Below are positions 35,901-45,515 of a stretch of 64,000 nucleotides of DNA, piece after piece (position 1 is the first letter of the stretch; every line of letters starts with the position of its first letter). A program made the position numbers and the translations under genes. The notes below the pieces were generated by a model that was given only the letters and a program-made list of their open reading frames with translations, was not told the DNA's origin and made no database searches. The stretch comes from Oasisia sp. SBJ-2009 (lineage: Eukaryota > Annelida > Polychaeta > Sabellida > Siboglinidae). The stretch spans positions 25,666,687 to 25,730,686 of the forward strand of contig OZ024858.1 in NCBI GenBank assembly GCA_964017155.1, in the 5' to 3' direction.

Positions 35901-36307
35901 TTGATACGGTGCAAGTAATAAATTATCAATTGTGTCACAAACAAGGGTGGTGAGAAAAGTTACATTAAGTATTAAAACAAACTGCTACTGTAAAGAAAAT
36001 ATGCAATTCATGAAAACATTCTTTATACCCAGCAATCTCCATGTGAAATGAAGCTGACTTAAGGTTTACCAGAAATCATGAATCACATGGATATCCTTAT
36101 CATTGTGCAGCTGTATTTAAAGACTAAAAACTTAGAAACACTACATACTATGTTAGATGCATTTGGTCCCGGCGTGAGTTCGGAGATGCATGTCACTCCA
36201 CTGGTTGATTCTCTTCCTGGTATTTTATTCTCTGACTGCTGTGCACTATAGAAACTGTTATTCCAAAGGTCTGGTGATTCATCAAACGAATTACCTTGCC
36301 ATGCCAT
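17969..36307 (-). CDS. MEIOB: Meiosis-specific OB-domain protein (MEIOB), complete, 13 exons, 505 aa
   Basis: Exons: 36307-36149, 35414-35357, 35095-34964, 34746-34671, 33845-33653, 23106-23006, 22686-22634, 22364-22269, 21663-21562, 20736-20586, 19569-19365, 18704-18618, 18073-17969. They total 1518 nt (506 codons with stop; human about 471 aa) and all phases join. Diagnostic segments: GIVIAKED (exon 2); SFTLRDSPVDFINATCWG and FHIGD (exon 3, first OB fold); CEVKLFDD and LWDDEHISLAQTW (exons 6-7, second OB fold); FAADVKV and SKTIFTVNPDTREA (exons 8-9); and, across exons 10-11, a CxxC...CxxxxC zinc-ribbon pattern like that in the last OB fold of RPA1, where the first Cys codon is completed by splicing. 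MEIOB is an RPA1 paralogue that binds ssDNA with SPATA22 in meiotic recombination. Intron 5 (33652-23107) hosts another gene and a LINE. Confidence 0.93.
24698..28258 (-). CDS. Intronless protein with 37-aa acidic repeats and two NADAR domains (1186 aa)
   Basis: A single uninterrupted frame, Met at 28258 in a good Kozak context (GCCATGG), stop at 24700-24698. Residues about 33-335 are eight copies of a 37-aa Glu/Pro/Asp-rich unit (111 nt), five of them nearly identical (EQHAEGPEQEKIQPVTVPDE). Residues about 340-590 are acidic and low-complexity. NADAR domain 1 spans about 598-738 (FSNFYP at 608-613, SSEQAYQYQQAMF, ALLATG, LVE with E705, GFWGLG). NADAR domain 2 spans about 788-929. Then follow SQRGSWGQGK-type repeats and a Lys-rich tail ending KKKKGKKSRK, a likely nuclear or RNA/DNA-binding signal. 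NADAR (DUF1768/YbiA-like) proteins are N-glycosidases linked to NAD/ADP-ribose chemistry, and some remove ADP-ribose from guanine bases. The gene lies wholly in MEIOB intron 5 on the same strand. Its precise role is unknown. Confidence 0.9.
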   Translation of the reverse strand: MEETVNKDVQIQPIAGEMLDKPATSADCDRAVMTEQHAEGAVQEQEKTKPVTVPEEMQKDPPSSADCDQSVVTEQDTEGAVPEQEEKIQPETAPEEMLKDPPSTADCDQPVLTEQHAEGPEQEKIQPVTVPDEMLKDPSSTADCDQPVLTEQHAEGPEQEKIQPVTVPDEMLKDSPSTADCDQPVLTEQHAEGPEQEKIQPVTVPDEMLKDPPSTADCDQPVLTEQHAEGPEQEKIQPVTVPDEMLKDPPSTADCDQPVLTEQHAEGPEQEKIQPVTVPDEMLKDPSSTADCDQPLLMEQHTEGAIPDQEVKIQLVTASEEMQKDPPSSADCDLLVMAETPTEAAVAEQEIRTQPAAEEMQKEPSTSTECDPPIKEEQCIEDLVPEQDSDNVDLGVESNGDDNVAAATEGAVSGQGGPDNAGLHTGSNDDDCVATTDDAVPEQKDSDFVDQCMDSNNCDDHVAATGNDVDLQSGVSVDGAVLEPPGKKQKLEMGEQSRNAKEESWETLYNVEVPEVEGSKVDGVHSASSSVEQCDQKGSAEQEKDSDDSMGMNALFIRGAEPVTVDYPDIAGRPSSSAGAEAQPPRSAPNDQCSVQAPVLFGGPQSHFSNFYPCHIHVFDRDFHSSEQAYQYQQAMFHGDSETAEWILRADDARAAKRESKHINKTKDGWEDKRVDVMREILKAKADVPEFRDALLATGQAVLVENVPSLEGFWGLGNGCLGGKNILGRLLMELRDHLITGRSEVETGRVMYEEGRQQGNWVQRKSQNGRQHGNRRGINRHDQYGDQQPVLFQGPKSWFSTFYRCRIHVFDRDFHSSEQAYQYQQAMFHDDSETAKQIMRTGDARAAMKESKNINETKHGWEVKRVDVMREILKAKAEVPEFREALLATGKAVMVYDMPTQEGFWGVGDRHVGGENVLGRLLMELRDSLRSGWSEVQTGPVKYEEGRQEDNWGQGKSQGGNWEEGKSQRSSWGQEKSQRGSWGQGKSQRGSREQGKSLNRRQHGMIENRRYDKLRTDHPRENIEKLDGRGQVESRQWASREQGQSHSGRQQGNGQRMSENRSKGHITDYPRDDDENLIGRRQYHREERRDDDRCLGTKGRSTKRGQPSHREDSEHSQTREHAKVTACDEDHRSTEATADPPGHAVCSINDYPQDQSQAGRFYKKDELEDEGWKKVSKKKKGKKSRK
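27250..28175 (-). repeat. Coding minisatellite, 111-bp unit, about 8 copies
   Basis: The 111-bp unit (37 codons) is repeated in frame in the N-terminal half of the NADAR gene. Five central copies (about 27410-27960) differ at only one or two bases each, while the outer copies are diverged. Such homogeneity indicates recent expansion or gene conversion; copy number is probably variable between individuals. Confidence 0.92.
28259..29720. promoter_or_regulatory. Upstream region of the NADAR gene, CpG-containing
   Basis: No coding exon is visible here. The part at about 28660-29130 is noticeably richer in CpG than the AT-rich surroundings, which would fit a promoter for the nested NADAR gene or a 5' UTR exon. 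That assignment is inference from composition and position only. Confidence 0.35.
29723..29757. repeat. Perfect 16-bp inverted repeat at the LINE 5' junction
   Basis: Arms 29723-29738 and 29742-29757 are exact reverse complements, separated by CTA. It sits about 60 bases upstream of the first recognisable LINE codons. Confidence 0.9.
29740..32800 (+). mobile_element. Non-LTR retrotransposon (LINE), 5'-truncated and frame-broken
   Basis: An APE-type endonuclease is readable from about 29818 (DILAVQEHWLP) through GDFNADL and SSDHIPL. A reverse transcriptase spans about 30665-32250, with NYRPIALA, LDASKAFDKVNH, GGILSPHLFNVYMDDL and the catalytic YADDL. The end has AATAAA at 32770 followed by an (ATT)n tail to about 32797, as in CR1/Jockey-clade-like LINEs; the clade is a guess. 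There is no ORF1, and the first part of the endonuclease is missing. Reading frame changes occur near 29980, near 30540-30610 and near 32240, so it cannot encode an intact protein. It lies in MEIOB intron 5, antisense to MEIOB. Confidence 0.95.
29818..32553 (+). pseudogene. LINE ORF2 pseudogene (endonuclease-reverse transcriptase)
   Basis: The frame is split into pieces: 29818-about 29980 (endonuclease start), about 29982-30540 (rest of the endonuclease), 30620-about 32240 (linker and reverse transcriptase), about 32240-32553 (C-terminal part with LRILLNLPSR). Each piece continues the previous one in a different frame, so these are at least three frameshifts rather than separate genes. Confidence 0.9.
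35580..35670. repeat. (CA)n-rich microsatellite
   Basis: Impure CA repeat with ACG and ATA interruptions in MEIOB intron 1. Confidence 0.9.
35717..36019. mobile_element. Inverted-repeat element (303 bp)
   Basis: The ends ATGTTTTCATGAATT and AATTCATGAAAACAT are exact inverted repeats. A second inner pair (CCCTTGTTTGTGA at 35798 and its complement at about 35935) also matches. No coding capacity. It lies in MEIOB intron 1. Confidence 0.82.
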
Positions 36308-37587
36308 CACTGGTATTACAAAATCTTAATCCCAGGGCGTGTGGCTGAAAATGTCATTGTATCATCTTAAATGGAGGGTATCTGTTCCTATGTTTTTTTT
36401 ATTGGATATTATGTTCTTATGACTATAACACACATGTGGAAGGTTTACTGCCTGCCAATTTGTGATTAGTTATTTTATAAAATGTTCGCAATTTGAAATA
36501 TTCCACCTGCAACCGGGTTCAAATGGGACACAAAACATTCAATTTCACAAATAAATGTACTGGCAATATTGCTGAGACGACAGGGTTAACCACAATACCC
36601 TTTGATGTATAACCTTGCCATATTCTAGACAGCATACTTCCTGTTGCAAATTATTGTTCTGCCAATTGGCAATTCTGAATCGTGAATGTGAATCATGAAT
36701 GTGGTTCAGATCAAAATCAAACGATACTTAAACATGAATCGTATTTTTTAAATATGCCATATCTTGTCGAGATCAATCTAACATAGTCAGTCATATGCAA
36801 AGTAACTACACGAGAAACTACTGAATACCTTGATTATTGAGAAGTGAGTTGTTTGTTTACAAAACAACCATTTAATTTTAAATGCAAGTGCACAGTCGCA
36901 GGTGTCGTCTGTCTGGTGCAAGACGCCAGATCGTCTGCTGTCACATGTCATAAGGGATTTTTGTTCTGTGGACGTACGTTATTGTTGCATGATTGCAATC
37001 TATGTTTCGTTTTAAATGCTGAATGTAGAATGAATGCCTTTGAAACAAATAACGCAATAAAAATCATAATTCTAAATTGTGTAATAATGGAGCTTGATGC
37101 GTGCTTATTATATGCTACTCCTATAATATATACACGCAGACGCCAGAACGTCTTCCCTTTTTATTATGCGAAACATGATGATGCACAGAAGTGTAAAAGG
37201 CCTTATTTTAATTATGTAGTTCAATAAACTATCATACTATTTTGAAATATATAGCAGGAGGTAAGTACATTAAACTGAATGTTAAACAACACTAAGGAAG
37301 TGCGATAGCGTCTGTTGAAATCAAGCGTGGAAACAGCTCATTACTTTGTTACAGCTCCATATATGTGGCCAGTCACCTAAATAATTTGTTTGTTATTGGA
37401 GGCCTATAGAAGTGGCATTATCAGTCAAAATCCCGATGCACAGTTTTGGTCCAGTAGGATAATGGTAGACAATGTACAGTATTCAGTTGGATGGAAAGAT
37501 TATGTTGACGAAAAACATCAAAATAAGGGCAATGACGTTCTGGGTAGAAAGTGCGCGCATCCACCTCTAGCAACATTCATAACAAAC
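36308..37587. promoter_or_regulatory. Divergent intergenic region between MEIOB and the unknown plus-strand gene
   Basis: About 1.3 kb between the MEIOB Met (minus) and the best plus-strand Met at 37588. No conserved exon was recognised. It should hold both promoters, but none can be pinpointed from the sequence. Confidence 0.4.
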
Positions 37588-39349
37588 ATGGCGGATGACG
37601 ATGAGCAAAAAGTTGTTTACGGCGTTTCAACCACAGATAAAACATCACTTATAAAGCAGCACGCATTTCCTGCATATGCATTATATAAATTAAGGATCAA
37701 TAGGTGCTTATTTTAATTTGGCATATGCTGTTTAGTTACGAAACAGGTTAAAAGAGGATGTGATGGCTGGCCCCGAGCCGTAACACTAACACTTAACAGT
37801 CTAAACAGAATATCTGAAGCTCTCATTCAAATTCAATTCATTCACTCTCAAATCCACAGAGCCGGTCGCGACCCCTGGCAATGCCGTTGATTCGACTTAC
37901 CTGGTCGTTCTGTTCCGCGATAGTGTTTTGTGTGTGGCCAATGTGTCAACATGGGCACATTTGTTGATTCCAGACTCATCTGAATTTAGCTGTTTATTTT
38001 TTTTTTATTCCTAACTTGAACATGCTCCTGTCCAGGAAGTGTGTTAGTTCCAACATTTCACCTTGGATTCTAGTCTAAAATTGGGTAAATTACTCACCGA
38101 AACAGTATCCAAACGCTAGGTATGGTTGAAAGAAACCTTGGTCCATGCAAACCCCAAGTCAGAGAATTTTTTTAAATTGTTAGTGACATGATAATTTGAC
38201 AAAACCTCCAGGATGCACCTCCTATAAGGAACCAACTTTTGAACAATATATGGCTCATTATCAAACAAACCTTGACATTTGATAAATTTTAAAATCACAT
38301 GGCCAGCTCCTGCATTAGACCCAAACTTGGCTGTTTGGAGTAAACAAATGAAGAACTAAGATTCCACATAAATAATGCATGTTTTGGAAATTTGGGCTTG
38401 GTTTGCACCAGTCAAAGCCGCTTCTGCGGTGCGTTAATGGAATGAGCGATATAGTATATGTTAATGCAATAAAGGTCACTCATAGATCTAAGAAAAAGCA
38501 CAATATTTGTGTACAGCATAAATATGCCTACCCCCCGGTAGGACACTGAATGATAGATCGATAGATAAAAGTTACGCAAAAATATAGTGATAACAATTAA
38601 ATCAAAGTGGGTCCAGATTTTCTCACCTTGAAAATAATCATGTAAAAAGTTACACTATATCTCATAAGAATCAATATTTACAAAATATATTGTTTGCGTT
38701 ACATTGAGGTTTCATATTTGATGGACCTGAGTTTAATTTGTTCATTGGTCACTCTCCACTATTAGATTTCATTAAAACAGTATGCACAGAATTAAGTAAG
38801 TTTATTTGTTTTGTTTAGTTGTAGCTCCACAGAAACCTCCAAGCCAGAAGCACTTGAGCTTGAATCGGCCAACTATTCCATCTGCACAGATGACTCGACA
38901 ACAACCAATTTCTGGTAGTAACATTATCATATTTTATTTTTATAATGCAAGATTCAGTTTTAAATGAAAGCACTTTACAGAAAATATGGCATACAAAGCA
39001 ACTCTTTGAACATTATGAAATAAATGAATAAATTTATAAGGTAATGAATATGTAGTTATAAGATAAATGCATTTGATACAACTATGAAAAGTCTTTTAAA
39101 TCCATGATGTCTTAAATGACCCTACTACAGAGGTGCTAATTAAATCATACGGGTTCACTGGCAAAGATTACTTTATTGACAGTCTCACTAAGGTGTGCAC
39201 CAGTCTGTCATCTGAGAGAGAAATGCAGCTGAAGAACACAGTGGCCAGGAAACTATGTAAAGGTTCCTTGCTGTACTCAAAGGGGAACATCAACACCATT
39301 GAATTCAGGTGAGTACTGTAAGTTAAGTGTGAACAGCATGGGAGTGCAG

Positions 39350-39380
<31 letters not shown>

Positions 39381-42300
39381 ATATATTGTGTTTGTGTATG
39401 CATGCGTGTGTCCAATTATGAATGTGTATGTTTAAATATAATTTATGTATGTTTAAATATATGTATGTCATATAATCAAATGTGTTTGGCATATATATAT
39501 TATATATATATATGCACACACATATCTATATATGTATATATACATATATATGTATATATATACATATATATATATGTATACATGTATATATATATGTATA
39601 TATACATATATAGATATATGTGTATATATAATATATATATATATATATATGCCAAACACTTTGATTATATGACATACATATATTTAAACATACATAAATT
39701 ATATTTAAACATATACATCCATAATTGGACACATGCATGCACACACAAACACACACTATTATTTACATAATTATATGTATCAAATAAGTATATAGTTTCA
39801 AACTCACAAGAATCCCACAACATTGAACGAGTAGATTATGTTAACACAGAATGCAGTTTCTTTACTCAGGTGTTGCTATGTTGCAGTGGCGAAGGTGACA
39901 GTAATGAATGCCATGCCTCTTATTACCACTGCCTGCTAAAGCAGGAGACGTCCAGAAGCACTGACCAGTTATCAGATGAGGTGACAGATCAAGACGATTC
40001 TCGGCAGTTTCTTGTCTGCTTCGTTCATTCCACAGAGCTGCATTTATATCCATTTTGTCTAACTAATTGTAGACATTCAACTTGTATAATATAGTTGTAA
40101 CATTATACACCTGGAGTATCATCAGTTATCACAGTATATACCTACAATATCATAAGTCAAATGTGTAAATGCAGTACAGTATACACATCAATAGAATATG
40201 TAGTAGCACAAAACCCATCCATCAGAATGGATGAATTGGTAGATTATAAGTGAATATATGAAGTTGTGTTGATGATTAGAAACCAGGCACTCCATTCGTT
40301 AGTTTTATATTATCGCCCAGAGTCAAAGGGCGCTACAGATACAGATGCAATTTCATTAAATACCCATATGTCACATTTGATTGATGAAAATTAACAACTT
40401 TGAACAATTTGTTTAGTACTGCAGTGTACACTTGTATTTTGCCTTAACCTATGTGTACATTCAAAGCTGAGTTGGACAAATACAGCATCGATCTCTTGTC
40501 TTATCTAGATTCCAAGGTGAGTTGCCTTCAATATCTTCAGTCTTACACATTAACATACATGTTGCCTTGTGCAAATTTCTCATACACAACGCAGACTTTT
40601 TGGATTAATTAAAAATACTACCATTTTAAAACGGATTTGCTTGAGGTGTGCACGTATTGATACAGTACACATTTTCTTTCATTCATCACCAGTATGGACT
40701 AGTATAGCAAACTAAAGCATTCAGAGCAAGCTGTTATTTGATGTATACATATTTTCCAGACTAATAGATTGCAACACTACATTTGAAAGTTGAAATACGG
40801 TAACTGTTATATGGATTTGTGTGGAATGTCGGTACAACCATACAGACTTCATCCAATAAAATGTAGTCGCCTCTGTTAAATGGAGGTTGCCTGTTTGCTC
40901 TTATTATAAAACATCAGCGTGTGTTTGTGTTGTAGGAGCTGCAGTGCTACCTAGACCACTGGTGGACCGCCAGTACGAGGTACCTGGGCACTTGTGTGAG
41001 CACACTAGGAGACAACCTCAAGTACCTCATATATCTGGTGTGTCCCTCCTCATCCACTCTCTCATTCCCTCAGCATGGCATAATAATAAGAACATTTATA
41101 AAGCACCATATATTTAGAAATATGCATTCGTTGGCGCTGTACATGAGTATGTATACATGTGTTGTAGAATTATAATATTAAGTTTGTTAAGGTATATAAA
41201 ATACTTAAAATATATATAAAAAGTAATAGTAATAAATAATCAGATAAATAAGTTAGCTAAAAATAATTATTAAAATAAATGGTATATTGATAATAAAATA
41301 ATGAGTAGGACATTTTGTAAAATTAATGTAAAAAAACTGCTTCAATTGCCACAGCACTGCATACCCACATATTTTGATAACCCCTTTGTGTGTATCTAGA
41401 TATTGTGCTTTTTGAAATGTTTAGATACGTTTCTGTGGCAGTTCAAAGTTTCCGAGATAAACTTTGTCACATTCTAGTCACTCTTGGGGTAGATACATTT
41501 TAATACAATACACAACATCTTGTAAAACAGATTTACATTGCTTATTCTTTTGTCGTAGGCATTATTAGATGCAGAACTGGAAGTAATTTGCTCAGATGAC
41601 CAACTGAAAGCTGATATCATTAGGTAAGTTCGCCATGCACAATTAGGTCAGTAGCTGCAAATATCTGTGGAATACTTGGCTAACTTTGAATCAGTGTAAA
41701 CGTAAGGTATCTTCTCTTTGGTTCCGGATCCATTCAGCTGTCATTATAGTCATTCACTTCCTTCTCGTAATGTAACACTTCCTTGTTGTAATGTAACAGT
41801 TCCTTGTTGCAATGTAATTTGTTTTTTACTTTGTTTGACATGTAATGTTCTTCATAGAGATGTGGTGTTAAAATAAAACTGGTTGATTATGTTGGTGCAT
41901 TTGTATAATGTCTATGATTTATATCCATATATTAATATAATATATGGATATATTTAATTATATTATAACCACACGTAGGAGTTTGATTAAATAGTTAGAC
42001 TGTTCACATTTGTTTCTGTTGTAGTTTCTTAGATTGCTGCAGTCTGGGTGAGCTGCTCAGTAACTTGTGTTTCTGTTGTAGTTTCTTAGATTGCTGCAGT
42101 CTGGCTGAGCTGCTCAGTAATTTGACAGTTGACCGTAGGACCGACTCGTCCCCCAGCCTCACGGACAGCATTCCCGTCATTGTCAACATGAGTGCCCAAA
42201 CTGCAGTCCTGCCAGAGACGGAGACACCAGCTGTGACACTGCACATAGATGGCGCCACCTGTCAGATCTCCAGCCACGGTGAGGCAAAGGTGGATGGTTT

Positions 42301-44044
42301 GTCTTCGTTCCTTTGCCATTTGTGTCACAATAACATTCATCTCAACCGACCGTGGTAAAACAACTAAAACTACTAACACGATCGGCTTGCTAAAATCAAA
42401 TATATATGTACACTGTACCTGAGTGAGGCTTGATGTGTTGTTTACAAGATAATTACTTCATAGTTTATCCAAGAAATGTTTACGCTTAGTCTGGAGAAGG
42501 AGGAACCATCAAACAAACTTCTTACAGACTGGGTGGGAAACTGCAACATTATGCACCCTGGCATGAGACATGTCCATTTTACAGTTAACGGATCAGATGC
42601 ATACTTTATTTATGACCTTGCATAAGCCAGACTGACACCTCTTATTAAAACACTTAAAACATGTTTTCACACATTGGTCTGAAGAAACTGGGCAATGTTG
42701 TTGCAACAGCAAAATACGAAGGAAATAACATGAATACTGCGCATTGTAAATGTACAGTGGAAATCCATTCTACACTATAATTTTAGAATGGTCACAGAAT
42801 TTAAACTTCTGTAAACTGTATGTGTCACACAGAAGATAGTTAGTAGAATTACAAATATTAAAAAATGTCTAACTTTAACTCTTAACATGCCTGTTTAGCT
42901 CATGTTTGGTGTCATGTCCTTGCCTGGTTATGTTATACCGTGTGTTGCAGAGTGTAATCAGTTCTGTGAAGAATGGGCCAGTGCCCTGATGACAGGTGAT
43001 GCTGATAACCCGGAGTTTATACGTCAAGTCGTAGAGAACTACAGGCTCAAGGTGACTTGTCTCCAGCCCACTTCTCTTCTCATTCTGAGGTCGTTTCATT
43101 GAGATGCATAATCAGCTAATCAAATTTGTCTAATTTCAGGAGCTGCTGTGATAGTAGTTCCACTAAAATGACATTGTCTTGCAACCCAAAAGATACAGGA
43201 AAGAAGCCTATTTTGAACATTGCTAAAACACAAGGATGAAGTCTAGTGATCTAATACTCTCACGGAGTAGCCAGCTCCTGAAGGACAGGTCAGGGCAGAC
43301 AAACTGTTGTCCTTGTTGACTAAGAAGGTAATCACTAATATGGTGAACAAACGTGCCTAGAGATAGGTGCTTAGAGTCAGCTGAATCAGGCATGTAGTTG
43401 TTGTCTGAGTGATTACCATGAACACAGTGACAACTGAGTCTGTTATTGTGACTGTTTGCAGGCAATTCAAGATATGAATACCCTGAAGAGACTGTTGAGA
43501 CAGGCAGAGACTGACTACTACTCACTGTTCAGGTGAGACTATCCAGCATACTCTGTGCAATGTCCACAAAGGCACATGTTCATTTTTGCCTCACCATATG
43601 TTGCAGAGGGTATAATATGTTACTGCCCCATCCACCTCCCATGTTTTACTGATGTGTATGTAACAGAGCCGGTTGACCTTCAGTACCCGGGAGGAGATAC
43701 TATTACAATGATCCAAAGTTAGCACATTTTATATATTATAAACATGTATATATAGGTATGTGTATGTAGATGTGTCTTAGACAACAAGTGAGTCTCTTAA
43801 CCATTGTTAGATTTGTATTGTATTACACTATGTGATTTTGTTGTCTGTTTGGCAAATAATGTTTCTCTCCAAATTCTTTCACACATTCAATGTTGCTGTT
43901 GTCAGGTGTTCTGTCTTCCTGGGCCAGTGTGGTAACAGCGCCGTTCTACTGCGCCATGCGACACTCGAGTCTGACGGCAGAGACCGCGGCGTCCTCAGTA
44001 TACTACACTGCCACCTGCAGGCAGGTTCCAGCAAGAGCTCGTGA
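37588..44044 (+). CDS. Multi-exon gene of unrecognised family
   Basis: Well-supported exons: 38819 (or 38825)-38914, 39131-39308, 39887-about 39980 (may extend), about 40467-40516, 40936-41037, 41559-41623, 42082-42278, 42951-43051, 43462-43532, 43906-44044 (TGA at 44042-44044). From 40936 onward all phases join. AATAAA follows at 44099. The product has a helical look ([72 protein letters not shown]) with no catalytic motif or membrane segment that I can see. A Met in an ideal context at 37588 ([22 protein letters not shown]) with a donor at 37703 is the likely start, but its phase (2) does not fit the next exon, which needs phase 1, so a small exon or another donor is missing. I do not recognise the family. 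Confidence 0.68.
39357..39765. repeat. Long near-perfect palindrome with AT-rich core
   Basis: Left arm about 39389-39500 and right arm about 39640-39757 are almost exact reverse complements (for example GTGTCCAATTATG and CATAATTGGACAC with one base different, GTCATATAATCAAA and its complement). The core is alternating TA/CA. It sits in an intron of the unknown gene, between exons 39131-39308 and 39887-39980. Confidence 0.93.
42012..42125 (+). repeat. 57-bp tandem duplication containing a 3' splice site
   Basis: The polypyrimidine tract, TAG acceptor and first coding bases of the exon that starts at 42082 are present twice, offset by exactly 57 bases; the alternative acceptor would start the exon at 42025. 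The copies differ at only a few positions (for example GGGTGAG versus GGCTGAG). Confidence 0.93.
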
Positions 44045-45515
44045 CCTTGCTGTCACATCAGATGTCACAGAAGCGTTGTTGTCAATGTTGCTATGCATAA
44101 TAAAGTGTTACATTACACAAAACTGTTAAGTAGTTGACAACTGAATCTTGTTCAGTGAGGTCGATCAGCAATGTATCGCAAAGTATGTGTCTTTGACATG
44201 CTCTAGAGTCTAAACTACACACAGATTATTAAAAAGCTACTGCTGGATAAGTACAACACAATGGATACGAGACATAGCTGTATTACAAAGTAACAGTGTT
44301 TATCTGTGTGTACGTTTACTACTAACGTTTCTTCACATTTTTACAGTACTGCGGATCATTTACCAATTGTAACTACACACACAACTTGCATCACTGCTGT
44401 GCTGGGAATGCCGACAAAACAATTCAACCTGCTATGTTCAAAGAATGACGGAGAATTTAATAATATGCTGGCTGGTACAAATTATTTTATTTCACATAAA
44501 AGCCGGCTAAGTCGTGAGACATCACCGCACAACCAATGATGACATTTTGACTGACCAAATGTAAAAATAGAATCAGACTTTTTTGTGATGCGCCAAAGAC
44601 ACACAGACTACAAAGACACAGCGATGAAGCTCGAACACAACGATAGCGCTCAGCTTCCGCTCAAATGCATAGGACGTCGTCGCTGCAGCGTTGTCACTAA
44701 AACCCTAAATGCCTTGCAATGTAATCACAACATACCTACAACAAATGCAGTTAAAATACAGCAATCATAAACATAGAACATAGCGCACCTCACGAACCGT
44801 TCCATCGTTGGAACGTCTGTCGGCGCATTCACTACGGTCTCTAACGCTACAAGAGGTGAGCTCTAAGTGCAGACACACGTGCCCCCGGACTGCAGCAATC
44901 TGCCACGAGTTATCTGACCAAACAGGATATATAAACAGAACATGCTACACAACGACACATCACAGGAAGCCGGTGTCCACTCGCTCGGAACGCCTGGCGA
45001 CAGTCTCTCTCGTACAATCACATTGTAGCAACTCGTTTCTTCATTTTATGAATATAAATAAAACCCACACCCCATAGAAAGCGCTGTAGAAAATGGCGGG
45101 CGACGCACGACTGCCTGAAGATACAACATGGATTATTGCTGCTCCTTTGTGACGGGACAAAACACGTTAGCACGCACCATGTAAGACAGTGACACGCTTC
45201 CCCCTTTATACTGACTTCTAGAACCGACTAATTGTTAAAACAGATAGCGAGGGTGACTTAGGGGGGTGTAGGGGTGCACCGAGTTATAGAATGCCCATCA
45301 CCGTCTCTACCGTGTAGCAGCAACAAAACAGAATCACCGATGCGAATCTATACAGCACCGATGCAAAAATATTCGTTACCGATCTCTAAAAATACTGACA
45401 ATCTCCAACTGTTCCTAATAAATGCTTTATATAAAAATGCTCCACAAAATCACATACTATACTGTACACAAGTGAAGTGACACGCTAGACGACCGTGCCT
45501 CCATGGTCACATGAC
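44045..45515. other. Convergent intergenic region
   Basis: It lies between the stop of the unknown plus-strand gene and the stop of LLGL (minus), and should hold both 3' UTRs. The part at 44600-45250 is richer in CpG. A short reading frame starting ATGGCGGGCG at about 45094 ends within 20 codons. No supported gene. Confidence 0.4.

Noticed and set aside
36844..37227. 127-codon plus-strand frame upstream of the unknown gene
   Set aside because: No splice connection in phase, Cys-rich but no family resemblance; probably chance.
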